Assembly (NCBI GenBank): GCA_034440615.1
Contig: JAOTOM010004316.1
Coordinates: 1-64,000, forward strand
DNA length: 64,000 bases
From: Ashinkailepas kermadecensis
Taxonomy: Eukaryota; Arthropoda; Thecostraca; Neolepadidae
Direction: 5' to 3'
The translations under genes were made by a program, and so were the position numbers. Shown piece by piece: positions 11,257-24,099 of the stretch; positions within the stretch are counted from its first letter, which is position 1; every line of letters begins with the position of its first letter. The notes under the pieces were generated by a model that had not been told where the DNA came from, did no database searches, and saw only the letters and a list, made by a program, of their open reading frames with translations.

Positions 11257-12697
11257 ATGTTGTCTTTCACCTCATTAAACTTGAACATTCAATAATAACG
11301 TAGTACTGATATCAGATTACCTCCTGAACGATCACCACAGCTAGAATGAGTTAATTCTTGCTTTATTTGTGGTTAATAAGATATATTTAAAGGTTTAAAT
11401 ATACCTAATTGTACAAGTTTGTCTTGCTATGTGGGTGCCTTTCAAATTGTCATGCTCGAACAACTTCGAACTACGCTCTCAACACCAACTCACATGCGCA
11501 TTGCTATGCGTCTTATTGACGTTTTGGCTGTCTCGCATCAGCCCCAGCATCACTTGAACTTCACCTTCCTACAAAACAATTTAATTGTCCACAAGAAAGT
11601 AGATAAAAACAAAAACTTTTTCTAATGCGGCACGGAGATGAGTCGTGTATTTGTTTTCACAGTAAATTTGAAGGAAATCCGTTCCCATTGCCAAAATCCT
11701 TCTTGGCCGCCAGGAATTCAGCCCGCGCCGAATTAGAAATTGTTAACGCCTGACGAGCGTTTTCATGGGACGGCAAATGCGACGCTGCGCTGTTTAAGGT
11801 AGTAAATTCGAATTACCGCGGCCCATGCAAACTGGGTAACTGATTTCATGAATTGGCTTAGATGTTCTACTAGCTGCATGCTGCATGCAAGCAGTATGAT
11901 TTCAAGGTTAAGAAGCCATGCATTTAACATATCGTTCAACACCTTGCCATTAGACATACGTGTATCGACCTTGAACCAGTCAACCACGTCGGCCATTGAC
12001 TAAGTCAGACCAGACCATCTGCTGGCGTCAGTTCCCAGCAGCCCAGTCCCAAGCGGGCGTGGGAAGACCACGCGTCAACTACCCCTCCCCTCCCCGACGA
12101 CCGCACGATACCGTGCCTCACACTCGCAGTACCCAGTGACATGTGCACGTTGCCAGTGGCGTCTTCAGCTTGATCTCCAAGGACACCTCCACATGACAGT
12201 GGCAGGGTAAAGATGATGCAGCAATTCAGCGCAACAGGATACAGATCTGAAGATACTGGACACGTTGACAAAATGATGAACAGTTCAACAACTGCGTCCG
12301 CCACTGCAGTCGTCCGTTTCCTGCGTGGCCGACGTCGCCCGACTCGGCCGCCCGGCTCGGCTTTCCCCGCGGAGGCGAGCTGGCTGCGATCTGAACGGCC
12401 AGCCTGCGTCTAAAGCAGAGTTGATATAGAAACGGCTAACTAATGGCGATCTTGTAATTTCTGATGGAGCACTGAATTAGTACCAAGTAAACTTCATATC
12501 AGCTCACAATTACCTCGGGTCTTGTCTTCCACAATCAACAAACATAGAGATGTGTCATTTGTCAACGCATTACTATGAAAGCATTGGATGGTCATGAATG
12601 TTGGGGAGGACCGAGGAGTGACACTCTGACTTATTTATGTCTCTTGATAGATCTAGAGAACCTGGGAATAAGCAGCCCGACTTTGGTGCCGTCGCAA
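11257..12697. repeat. 1441-bp direct duplication, first copy
   Basis: This block matches 14040-15480 at a constant offset of 2783 bp. I saw no mismatch wherever I compared, and the predicted short frames are identical in both copies. The left junction is at ATGTTGTCTTTC, the right at GCCGTCGCAA. The block holds a GC-rich patch (about 12300-12410) and AT-rich stretches but no recognised gene. Confidence 0.97.
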
Positions 12698-12802
12698 CAG
12701 GCTAGGTGACAGCCGCGACCCCGCTGATTTGTTAATAAAACAAAAAAAATGAGGGGGGGCGCCGCCGCAGGCGGGGGCGAGAAAAAAGAAGAAGAAGGAG
12801 TG

Positions 12803-12868
<66 letters not shown>

Positions 12869-12890
12869 GTGTATGTGTGTGTGTGCACGT
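12803..12890. repeat. (TG)n microsatellite
   Basis: An almost uninterrupted TG dinucleotide run of about 85 bases with a few C and A interruptions near its end. Confidence 0.98.
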
Positions 12891-13138
12891 GTCTGTTTGT
12901 GGGAGGAGGTGGGTTCATCACTCGAAGTCAATCGCTATCCGCTCTTTGGCCAGGGGGAGATGTTGCGAAACACGAGTCTCTGGGACGGCTGTCAGGCGTC
13001 GGGCGCTGAAGCGCCCGCGAATCCTGCGAAACTTTTGAACACGAGGCACAAGAACAACTGAATGCTCAGCATATGCCTAACCTATATATCTATATCTAAC
13101 TTTTGGTCTATATCTTCATCTATTTCTACATATCGATA

Positions 13139-13140
<2 letters not shown>

Positions 13141-13212
<72 letters not shown>
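13141..13212. repeat. (TA)n microsatellite, left part
   Basis: A pure AT/TA run of about 72 bases, ended by the start of the CAGTGGCG element at 13213. The run resumes at 13831. Confidence 0.98.
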
Positions 13213-14038
<826 letters not shown>

Positions 14039-14039
14039 A

Positions 14040-15480
14040 ATGTTGTCTTTCACCTCATTAAACTTGAACATTCAATAATAACGTAGTACTGATATCAGAT
14101 TACCTCCTGAACGATCACCACAGCTAGAATGAGTTAATTCTTGCTTTATTTGTGGTTAATAAGATATATTTAAAGGTTTAAATATACCTAATTGTACAAG
14201 TTTGTCTTGCTATGTGGGTGCCTTTCAAATTGTCATGCTCGAACAACTTCGAACTACGCTCTCAACACCAACTCACATGCGCATTGCTATGCGTCTTATT
14301 GACGTTTTGGCTGTCTCGCATCAGCCCCAGCATCACTTGAACTTCACCTTCCTACAAAACAATTTAATTGTCCACAAGAAAGTAGATAAAAACAAAAACT
14401 TTTTCTAATGCGGCACGGAGATGAGTCGTGTATTTGTTTTCACAGTAAATTTGAAGGAAATCCGTTCCCATTGCCAAAATCCTTCTTGGCCGCCAGGAAT
14501 TCAGCCCGCGCCGAATTAGAAATTGTTAACGCCTGACGAGCGTTTTCATGGGACGGCAAATGCGACGCTGCGCTGTTTAAGGTAGTAAATTCGAATTACC
14601 GCGGCCCATGCAAACTGGGTAACTGATTTCATGAATTGGCTTAGATGTTCTACTAGCTGCATGCTGCATGCAAGCAGTATGATTTCAAGGTTAAGAAGCC
14701 ATGCATTTAACATATCGTTCAACACCTTGCCATTAGACATACGTGTATCGACCTTGAACCAGTCAACCACGTCGGCCATTGACTAAGTCAGACCAGACCA
14801 TCTGCTGGCGTCAGTTCCCAGCAGCCCAGTCCCAAGCGGGCGTGGGAAGACCACGCGTCAACTACCCCTCCCCTCCCCGACGACCGCACGATACCGTGCC
14901 TCACACTCGCAGTACCCAGTGACATGTGCACGTTGCCAGTGGCGTCTTCAGCTTGATCTCCAAGGACACCTCCACATGACAGTGGCAGGGTAAAGATGAT
15001 GCAGCAATTCAGCGCAACAGGATACAGATCTGAAGATACTGGACACGTTGACAAAATGATGAACAGTTCAACAACTGCGTCCGCCACTGCAGTCGTCCGT
15101 TTCCTGCGTGGCCGACGTCGCCCGACTCGGCCGCCCGGCTCGGCTTTCCCCGCGGAGGCGAGCTGGCTGCGATCTGAACGGCCAGCCTGCGTCTAAAGCA
15201 GAGTTGATATAGAAACGGCTAACTAATGGCGATCTTGTAATTTCTGATGGAGCACTGAATTAGTACCAAGTAAACTTCATATCAGCTCACAATTACCTCG
15301 GGTCTTGTCTTCCACAATCAACAAACATAGAGATGTGTCATTTGTCAACGCATTACTATGAAAGCATTGGATGGTCATGAATGTTGGGGAGGACCGAGGA
15401 GTGACACTCTGACTTATTTATGTCTCTTGATAGATCTAGAGAACCTGGGAATAAGCAGCCCGACTTTGGTGCCGTCGCAA
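14040..15480. repeat. 1441-bp direct duplication, second copy
   Basis: Apparently identical to 11257-12697. A 9-base word TCTCTCTAA lies directly before this copy (end of the CT tract) and again directly after it (15481-15489). This could be a junction duplication or a sign of mis-joined haplotypes. The two copies share no flanking sequence beyond their ends. Confidence 0.97.
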
Positions 15481-15489
15481 TCTCTCTAA

Positions 15490-16660
15490 TGGCCATAAAA
15501 TGGAGCACCTCCGAGCAGTTTTCAACAAATACGTGATTATCGCACCTAAACATGACATTGTTGCCTACATCGACTGGTATTATTTGCTTTGCAATGCAAT
15601 TTTGCAATGTCCAGATGGGTTCCAATTGGAAAAAAAATTTCCAAAAAATGGGGACCCCAATTTACCCCCTTTTACCTTTTTTCCTTTTTAATTAACTTAC
15701 GGAACTTTTTTGTGGTGAATTCGAATTCAGCGTCCATTTTTACCCTAGGGAACTTTAAACTTCAAAATTGGAACCCCGTTGAAAAAGTTGGATATTTGGG
15801 GTCACGGCTTTGACCTCATTTGGTGCATGACATATTGGTCCGATCACATTGTGTGACATTTTGTTATGTTCGCAAGGTCCCAATGAACATATTTCCGGCC
15901 ATTTCGTGCATATTTAGAGAGTAGTTTCGATATAACTGACGATTTTCTTCGGAAAATACCAAAAAGTATCAATTTTAGACCTTTGACCTGACCTGGAAGG
16001 TCAACCATTGACCTTAGAAGGTCATACTGAATTCCAATCGCGAGATCTCGGCCAAATCTATAACTTTGGTATTCGATTCGTTTTCGTAACATGCACGGTT
16101 TCGAATCGCCAGGGGGGTGGGTCGTACCAACCCCCCCCTATACAACCGAAGGTGGTAAAATGCCGAATACGGGCGAGGGTTAATTGAGCTGATTTTGCTG
16201 TGGGAAGTAACGGCTGAAGATTCGCGATGTTAAGTGTCGATACAACTATGTGAAAGCCTTTCGAATTCAAATATCTCCCAAGCACTGATAAATATCGTGA
16301 CGGTATCAGCTACTTGCGGTTCCATTTCAATTGGTTATAACAAACTATTCAGCAATAATTTTGCGTTGCATCATGACAGCTGCCGGAGCGAATTTAGACA
16401 CTGGACCAGGGGCGTCGCCACTGGTGGCAGCTGGGACAGTCACCCACTGCCCTGTGGAAGACGGCGTTTCCCCCTGTCATCTGAGGACGCCCCCTGCCGG
16501 AAGCGTACATACAAGTTGAAGTGCTCTCTAGAAGAAAGGCTTCATACCGAGAATCGCTACAATCCAGACAATTCATATTACAGAAAAACAAGAGCTCTTT
16601 TCTACAGAAAGTCCCACAGGACAGGAAGCTCCAGAGGCAGAACAGGAAGGGACAGAAGAG
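15490..16660. other. Intergenic; half-site cluster and a short GC-rich inverted segment
   Basis: No gene is recognised. 15620-15700 is rich in A, C and T runs. 16407-16496 begins CAGGGGCGTC and ends in its near reverse complement (GGACGCCCCCTG), resembling a 90-bp miniature element, but I find no target duplication. The segment at 15981-16024 is listed separately. Confidence 0.45.
15981..16024. promoter_or_regulatory. Cluster of AGGTCA nuclear-receptor half-sites
   Basis: Five AGGTCA or TGACCT half-sites lie within 45 bp in mixed orientation, including the inverted pair TTGACCTTAGAAGGTCA. A further TTGACCT lies near 15812. AGGTCA is the half-site bound by nuclear receptors such as FTZ-F1 and E75. 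No linked gene is evident, so activity is speculative. Confidence 0.3.
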
Positions 16661-16671
16661 AAGAGGAGAGA

Positions 16672-17261
16672 GAGAGACAGAGACAGAGACAGAGACAGAG
16701 ACAGAGACAGAGACAGAGACAGAGACAGAGACAGAGACAGAGACAGAGACAGAGACAGAGACAGAGACAGAGACAGAGACAGAGACAGAGACAGAGACAG
16801 AGACAGAGACAGAGACAGAGACAGAGACAGAGACAGAGACAGAGACAGAGACAGAGACAGAGACAGAGACAGAGACAGAGACAGAGACAGAGACAGAGAC
16901 AGAGACAGAGACAGAGACAGAGACAGAGACAGAGACAGAGACAGAGACAGAGACAGAGACAGAGACAGAGACAGAGACAGAGACAGAGACAGAGACAGAG
17001 ACAGAGACAGAGACAGAGACAGAGACAGAGACAGAGACAGAGACAGAGACAGAGACAGAGACAGAGACAGAGACAGAGACAGAGACAGAGACAGAGACAG
17101 AGACAGAGACAGAGACAGAGACAGAGACAGAGACAGAGACAGAGACAGAGACAGAGACAGAGACAGAGACAGAGACAGAGACAGAGACAGAGACAGAGAG
17201 AGAGACAGAGAGAGAGAGAGACAGAGAGAGAGACAGAGAGAGAGAGAGATAGAGATAGAGA
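16672..17261. repeat. (AGACAG)n hexanucleotide array
   Basis: A near-perfect AGACAG repeat of about 87 units (to about 17198) decays into AG-rich sequence up to 17261. Because six is a multiple of three, long open frames occur on both strands; they are not genes. Confidence 0.98.
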
Positions 17262-17369
17262 GAGCATGCCATCCTGACAGTTTACGTTAGGTCAGTGTAG
17301 GTTGGTCAGGTTGTATTGCAAGAAGTCCGTCTACATGTATATTTTATGTGAGGTTGTGTGAATGTTTCT

Positions 17370-17623
17370 ATGTGATCCAACATCTGTGGGTGCAGATTTG
17401 ACGTCACCAAACATTGTGGGCATAATGCTTACGCCATCCAACATCTGTCAGTGTGTATTTCATGCCATCAAAAACAATTAGGGTTAGGTTAGCTTATTGC
17501 GGATTGCCATAGCTATCATGCCGTCCAACATCCATATGCATATGGTTCATGTCACCAAGCACCATCGAGTGTAAGTTGTATGCCATACAAATTCCATTAA
17601 AAACTTAGTGTTTGGTTGGGATA
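17370..17623. repeat. Degenerate tandem of about 60-bp units
   Basis: Phrases such as GCCATCCAACATCTGT, GCCGTCCAACATCC and CATGCCATC recur at about 60-70-base spacing. A related phrase (CATCATCCAGCATCTG) continues at about 20626-20641, beyond the hAT insertion, so the hAT element probably landed inside this array. Confidence 0.5.
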
Positions 17624-17853
17624 GTTTATTGTAGGGATGCACCGGATAGTGAATTCTGATATCCGGCCGAATAGTATATCCGGCCAGATCGTGAGTAATA
17701 TCCGGCTCGGATAATCCGGCCGGATACTGAACCTTTTAGGTTCCCACCATTCCACCTTTTGTCCTCAAGTGTATGCATTAAAAATGCAGGTGATTGCAGG
17801 TCCCAACACCCTTCTTCATTAAGCAAGCAAGCAATGGCATGCTTCATCCCAAA

Positions 17854-18203
17854 CTGGCGCATCCAGGGGGGCAAAATGGGCATTTGCCCCCCAAACGAAA
17901 ATGGTGCGGTGAAAACCACGTCTTCGCCACCCCCCCACAAACGGTAGCAAACTGAAATTTTGCCCCATTACAGACAGGCCAACATCGCTCCCCCCGCTCC
18001 CCGTGGACACGACAAATACCACACCAACAATTACTTCCCCCCCCCGCCGGGCCGACCCCCCCCCAACCCTGTCGACGACAAACACAAAGCAACATGGCTC
18101 TCTCTCCCCCCCAGATCGACGACACAACACCACGCCAACATCGCTCCCCCCCTCGGTCGACAAGTGCTGGTTAATTTTTGCCCCCCAAACTGGAGCGCCC
18201 AAG
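17854..18203. mobile_element. CAGTGGCG-type element nested in the hAT transposon
   Basis: The left end is CTGGCGCATCCAGGGGGGC and the right end in reverse is CTTGGGCGCTCCAG followed by GGGGGGCAAAA. The flanks are ATCCCAAA (17846-17853) and GTCCCAAA (18204-18211), an 8-bp duplication with one change. The interior is C-rich with repeated phrases such as ACATCGCTCCCCCC and no coding potential. It is younger than its hAT host. Confidence 0.85.
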
Positions 18204-18453
18204 GTCCCAAACCTCAGTTCGGTATAGAGGATTTTTATTTGCCGGCGCTTGGCATTTCGCTCACATCCGAAGTCCGTCGGAGCGGGACGCCGGGGATGGA
18301 GGCGCCAGGGAAACATTTTGCACGCGCGCGCATAGCTTTTTAACAAAATTTGCTGGCCTGCTGCGGCATTCGCGTTGGCATTCATTCACCTGGAACGCCA
18401 GGCGTCAGGAGCGTCCCTCTTCACAATTGTTTCAGGTTTAATCTTCTACATAG

Positions 18454-20310
18454 TTGGCCTGCGGCTTAGGTGGCATGGCGGGGCACTCGCGTTCCTCATT
18501 CGTTTGGGCTATATTCAAACTGTGCGACGACAGCGATACCTATGCAGAATGCAAAATCTGCAAAAGACTTATCAAGAGAGGCCACGAAAGCGCGGGACAG
18601 AAAACCTTCAGCACGACTCCGCTCCACAATCACGCGAGAATGAAACATCCAGACGAGTACGAAACGGCCAAGCAAGCGAATCGCGGCTGTTTTGCGTCTG
18701 TCTCAACCTTTGGACAGGAAGGTACGCCAAAAGATCGGAAGATTTCCGCTATTAAGAAGCAGCTATCGATCCAAGAATAATTTGAGTTAAGGAAGATCTG
18801 GGACATTAACGACAGCCGCGCCAAGGACATCAACAGGGCCGTGATGATAATGATGGCCGTGGACAACCAGCCGTTCTCAATCGTAGAAGACGACGGCTTC
18901 ATCGACCTCGTCGCCAAACTTCAGCCGCGGTATCTCCTGCCCAGCCACGCTACTTTTCCGACGCCATGCTGCCGAGGCTGTACGACGAAGTGAAGGGCGA
19001 GGTTCTGTCTGAGCTAGAGAGCTGTGACGGCAGCCACGTCTCCTTCACGTCCGACATCTGGACATGCTCATCGTCGCAGGAAACGTTCGTCAGCCTTTCT
19101 GGCCACTGGATCAAGAGCAATTTCCAGCGTCGAGACGTCGTCCTGAAAGCGGCCCACTTTCCGGCATCACACAGTAGCATCAACATCTCGGAGATGCTGA
19201 CGAAGATGTGGGACGAGTGGAACCTAGTCAGAAGTCGGCGGCATCTACTGATCCGTGACGGGGCCTCCAACATGACTGGGTTGCGAGCTGGCCGATATTC
19301 CGGCCGTCCACTGCACTATCAACCGTCTTCAGTTGGTGGTTGGCAACGCCATCCGGTCGCAGCCGGCTGTGAACGCGCTCCTGACCAAGTGTCGGAGGTT
19401 GGTGACTCACTTCGGCCACTCGTCAGTGGCCTGCACTACCCTCAAGGAGCTCCAGTGAGCTGAAGGCCTGCAACCGCGACTTGTGGTGCAGGACGTTCCG
19501 ACGCGGTGGAACAGCTCGTACTTGGTGGTGCAGAGACTGGTGGAGCTGAAGCGGCCAGTTCTTCTCTACCTGGCAGACCACGAAGATCTGCCGCAGATGA
19601 CTGCGAGCGATTGGCAGCTGTGCGGAAGCCTCCTGCACGTGCTGAAACCATTCTTCGATCTCACGAAGCAGATGAGCTCGGACAACGCCACGTTGTCCAG
19701 CGTCATTCCCAACATCACCTGCCTGGAGCTATACCTGACAAGGATTGATCAGAAGGCGGGCGGCGCCCAGAAACTACGCGAGTCACTGCTACAAGCGCTG
19801 CGCCTCCGCTTCCTAACCACAGCTGACAGCTCCAAAGCGATGAATATCCTTCTGAAGAAACACTATGTGACTGCCACAGCGATCGACCCCAAATACAAGC
19901 TCAACTTCTTCAAGAAGTCTGAAGAAAATGACAACGCCAAGACGCTGCTCCTCAGCGAGGTTCTTCAGCTGCTGGGGGCGCAGGACGAAGAAGTTGCTGC
20001 CACTGACAGCAAATGCGCCGACAGCCCCGCGTCTAGCACAGGGTCAAATGGTGAGGAAGACCTATTCGGCAGCTGCTTCACACAGATGGTGAGCCAGGGC
20101 CAGGCACCAGCTGCGAAGCGACAACGCCGTGACGGCCAGGGTGACCTGAAGACTGCAGCGGAAGAAGTCCTCCGTGTTCTCCGAGAGAATGTTCTCGGAG
20201 TACGGAACAATCTTCGAGGACAGGAGGAGCAGGCTTCTGCCGCGCCGCGGGGAGCAGCTCCTGTTTCTTCACCACAATGTGAAGCATTTCTGAACCAGGT
20301 CGTGTTTTGA
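18454..20310 (+). pseudogene. hAT transposase with BED zinc finger, degraded
   Basis: The N-terminus (18454 on) has a BED-type zinc finger: CKICKR, then HNHARMKHPDEY about 30 residues later, supplying Cys2/His-His ligands. A stop at 18778 is followed by continued coding to about 18950. The frame then shifts to GSHVSFTSDIWTCSSSQETF, the first catalytic aspartate region of hAT RNase H-like folds (.TSD.WTS). Another shift near 19280 and a stop near 19459 precede a 275-residue frame (19483-20310) that begins VQDVPTRWNSSYLVVQRL, the conserved hAT motif (.DV.TRWNST). The C-terminal dimerisation domain (hATC) is missing. This transposase cannot be functional as read. Confidence 0.93.
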
Positions 20311-20787
20311 TTGACGTCACTCAGTGTAACTCAGCGTCACAACGTCACTGAATGCTGAGTACGCACTTACAATCTTCGAAGGGACAATAAAGATCATACG
20401 CTTGGTCGTTTTTGTCTCGTCTGCTTGTTGTGTTAGGGGACACCCAAGTGGTGAACACTAACTGGAAATCGTTGCAAGCAATGGAAAATATCCGGTATCC
20501 GGCCGGATAGCAAGAAATATCCGGCCGGATAACGAATAGTTGAAAATTCGTGATATCCGGCCGGATACCCGGCCGGATAGTCTATCCGGTGCATCCCTAG
20601 TTTATTGTCGTTTACCCTTTGTTCAACATCATCCAGCATCTGAAGGCAAACATTTTGTGATTTATTTTGGAAAGCTGCCAGTCCGAGAAATAATGACGTA
20701 GGCCAAACACAATGACGTAGAACACTTTCTTTCTCCACCAACTCTGTGATCCTCCCAATGGTATCCCAGTTAGATATATCCCAGGTG

Positions 20788-20880
20788 GTACCTGGAGCAT
20801 GGGATGAGCCGGAGGCGTATGGCAGGTGGCGGCGCATTTTCGTTTAGGTATGTAAATATGGAAATGCTCTTAAATTCCAA
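20788..20880 (+). pseudogene. Duplicated end of the RING-gene last exon
   Basis: This 93-bp segment nearly matches 22495-22588, which spans the final codons, stop and first 3' UTR bases of the RING-finger gene. Shared text includes GATGAGCCGGA and GGTGGCGGCGCATTTTCG. The RING itself is not present here, so it is a partial duplicate. It lies about 190 bp beyond the hAT element. Confidence 0.85.
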
Positions 20881-21640
20881 CGAACCAGAGATGAAGGCTT
20901 CTGCGGTTTATTGGGACGCGCAATACATGAAGGTAATTGATGGGCTTAAATGGATTGAGGGTGGGAATACCATATAGGATCCCATGTTGCAAGTTGAAAG
21001 TATTGCGGGTGTGGGGGGGGGGGGGACAAGGCCCTCCCAATAGACGAAAAACTACACCATCGCTGCCAACCTGAATGAGCCAGCCCAGGACCACTCTCAT
21101 GGTCTGTCACCGACGGAATAAACACTCTTGGACACTGCTACGGCCTTCAGTTCATGTCCGTATGGTCAACTGCTAGTCCGAATGGTCCTCGTTGAGCCCA
21201 GCCATGTTATATGCACGTCCACAATTTTTTTTAAATCAAGTATGATACTTGATGCAAAATCCTGGGCAGTTGTGATGTTTTCGGCCTGGAACTCTGCATT
21301 CACGACAAAAAATCTCAGCTGGCGAGCTGATTTTTCTAACGTACTTTTAGCATTTTTCGAGCTATAGTGCCGCGCTATGCTCACCATTTTCGCGGCATCT
21401 GGGCTTTGTGAATCAAAAGGCTTTCCGGTTCGTTGAATATGCGGAGTTGTTTTCCGTGACGGATATTTTGTGGCGATTGGCTTCATGTAACCCGATGTAG
21501 TAAAATCCGACAAAAAATAACGTCAGCGGAGGATTTTTTATGAATCTCGCCTCTGGCAATACTTTTGGCTGCCAGATCAAATCGACACGTCTCCGACACT
21601 ATTCTGGATACACTGCAAATGAGAGCAATCCGACAATCAT
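20881..21640. other. Intergenic or unrecognised coding
   Basis: A 115-residue minus-strand frame (21166-21513) has ordinary amino-acid composition but no domain I recognise. A G run occurs at 21011-21024. Nothing else is supported. Confidence 0.3.
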
Positions 21641-21643
21641 AGT

Positions 21644-22555
21644 TTGTGTGGTAATATACCAGTAAGAAATAGTGAATTGTCTTCCAAGTTTATATACATG
21701 AAATATATTAAAGAGCGCTTTGGCAATCCATGTTATGCTATGGCTATGAAAAGAACCTTCGTCATCCGTCACTATGACTGCGTTATCAGTAATGATCATG
21801 GCGCCTTTTCTGAGGCGACCGCAAACAGTTTACCGTCCTTTTATTTGGGTATCGGTGGCTACAGGACAGTGGACTGCAGCGATGCTTCAGACCTGTATCG
21901 CATTGAAGATCTTAGAGACTTACTTGTGAGTGTTTTTTAAGCTGCGCGAGACTGGTAGCTAGACTAGCCCTGTTAGGAGCCGTTTTCAAACACTGGATTT
22001 CTGGGAGAGCCTTTTTTTCAGGTTTCAGACCTGAAGCGGACTTCATTGGAATCTGGAGATTATGTTTTTTTCCTGCCGGAGAAATTTTGTACAATTCATT
22101 ATTTTAACTGGCGCCAATGCTGACAATGAAACAGTTCAATTGCTTGTCTTGCTTGTCCTTTTCAGGTTGTGCTGTGCTGGCCCTTGGCATGATTGACATG
22201 TTGGTAGTAACACATGTTGGTCAATGTCAGAAAGGTTGCGCTATATCTATGATTGTTGTTCATGGCCACTTGTTTGAATTGTGGCAGTGTAATGTATGTG
22301 TGGATATTTCATTCTGGATGTTTATCTTCTATACGCTTTAATTAAATGTCCTTCTGTCCACAGATCCACGGAATCCGCTGCTCAGTATGCTTGGACAGTG
22401 TACAGCTCGGCACGGTGCAGTGCGGACATATTGTCTGTGCGCTGTGCCGTGACCAGCTGTGCATTCTCCATTCACGCTGCCCGGTGTGCAGGGCGTACCT
22501 GGAGTACGGGGATGAGCCGGAAGCGTATGGCGGGTGGCGGCGCATTTTCGTTTAG
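21644..22555 (+). CDS. RING-finger protein, C-terminal exons
   Basis: Two exons fit. The upstream one ends at 21925 (RIEDLRDLL, donor CTT/GTGAGT); its 5' limit is uncertain but the frame is open from 21644. The last exon starts at 22364 after TTCTGTCCACAG and ends at the TAG at 22555. Both junctions are phase 0. The last exon encodes a C3HC4 RING: C-S-V-C, then C-G-H, C-A-L-C and C-P-V-C in order, 63 residues in all. RING domains typically act as E3 ubiquitin ligases by binding E2 enzymes. A C-terminal RING resembles many E3s, but the upstream part is unrecognised and the substrate is unknown. The exon end is duplicated at 20788-20880. Confidence 0.72.
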
Positions 22556-22589
22556 GTATGTAAATATGGAAATGTTCTTAAATTCCAAA

Positions 22590-24090
22590 CTTACGTGGTA
22601 ACCAAGAACTGGCAAAAAACTTGCTTTCGTCCCCTGCGTTCAAAGTTGATGACCACCCTTACGTGAAGCTTCACAGCAGACGAATGTAGTTACGTAGTAA
22701 TTGTTGCTTTTCGTGTTATCCGGTTCCTAGCATTCCCGTCATCACAATTTTGTGAATGAATGCAGTTGTCACATATTAGCACCTTGTGCATGTCACATTG
22801 CAACATATTCCAACTTCATCACTGATGTCGATGTTTTTAGCCCTCCAACCGACGAAAAAGTATCCCTAAACATATAATGGACACTAATAAATATAATGCA
22901 ATGGGGCTGAATCAAGCGTGGAGGACATTTCAGTGAAATCATTACGTCTGAAACTAAGGGGTGTGTTTTTGTTTGATGGCCGATGTAGTGGCGGGGAGTG
23001 GATAAATTGGGAGGACATTTAGAGGAGCATTTAGGGAGAGCATTTAGCGCAAGGAGACAAGGGATATTTTCCATGTTGTAGATAGTGTATTACTCCCTGT
23101 CGCCCAGTGGGTAACACAGCAACTGACGTGTCGGCGAAGAACACAGCATAGTGCAACTGTGGTGCCCTGGTTTATCGCGTGTGGTCGGGTCTCTAAGACC
23201 TCTGGACAACGGTTTATCCCAGTGACAGCCCAGGTCGTTATCGAGGTAAACAACGATAGAAAATAAAGTATGCATTGTACATATATTTGTACAGAAAAAC
23301 GCAGAGATGCAAACCGGTAACATCAGGTTATGCGTACATGTGAGTAAGTTTTGTTTATTAATATATAACGAGCGAATATGTGAAATGAAATATATTATCT
23401 GGTGTTCTTTGCTTCTTCGTCATTATCAGATGAGGTCACCGATATATGACTTGTAACTTCAAGAGGTTGCATATATAGCAGGCGCTCCGGAGGCTAAAAT
23501 ACGGGTTAATGCGAAGCAGAAATGTCTGCACGAGGACACTTCCATGCCCAGAGGCGCGACCAAGGCCCAATCCCTTAGCAACCAAAATATACTAGATTAA
23601 GCGATAAATTTCCATATTTTCTCCGCGCTAAGTTACGACATTTTCTTCTGAACATGACATTTTCTTCCGTCGGGTCCACCCCATTAGGCAAATCCTGGAT
23701 GTGATGATCCCATGGATCTGACTATGGACGTTATATAATCTGAACAAACAAACAAAAAAGCGAAATATTAAATTATATGGATGAAGCCTATGGTAATCGC
23801 ATCCACATAAGTTCTTTTTTCACAGATGTATGTCACGCGGCGACAAGCACAGTGCAGATATCCGTGAACAAAACCGGACATTACATTTATAGATATCGCG
23901 AGGTGGAGATCTGCTCCCTCCAGTGCCCGCTGGGCTCAGATACCCTCCAGTGGAGGTGTTAAATACTCCCTTAGCACTAGCGGGCCGGTAGGACAACTGG
24001 GGCAGGCCCCTCCCCAATATAATATATATTTCCAGGGCGCTCGAATGCACACCCACACCCTTGCTCAATACGTTTTAGGCGCATGACGCC
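22590..24090. other. Intergenic, no supported feature
   Basis: AT-rich, non-coding by eye. Short frames here have no recognisable domains. Confidence 0.5.
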
Positions 24091-24099
24091 TCTCATAGT

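Larger units (their letters stand above)
17632..20599 (+). mobile_element. hAT-superfamily DNA transposon, 2968 bp, complete ends
   Basis: The inverted termini are TAGGGATGCACCGGATAG at both ends. The element is flanked by a perfect 8-bp target duplication GTTTATTG (17624-17631 and 20600-20607). Multiple ATATCCGGCCGGATA-type subterminal palindromes lie inside each end (17655-17730 and 20490-20580), as expected for transposase binding sites. It encodes a BED-finger transposase that is now broken, and carries a nested 350-bp element at 17854-18203. It looks like a former autonomous copy. Confidence 0.97.

Noticed and set aside
16407..16496. 90-bp miniature member of the CAGTGGCG family
   Set aside because: Ends are complementary (CAGGGGCGTC/GGACGCCCCCTG) but no 8-bp target duplication and the rest of the terminus does not match.
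16234..17277. Open frames of 220-350 residues on both strands (RQ, ET or SV repeats)
   Set aside because: They are translations of the (AGACAG)n array; no non-repeat domain, and all frames stay open because the period is six.
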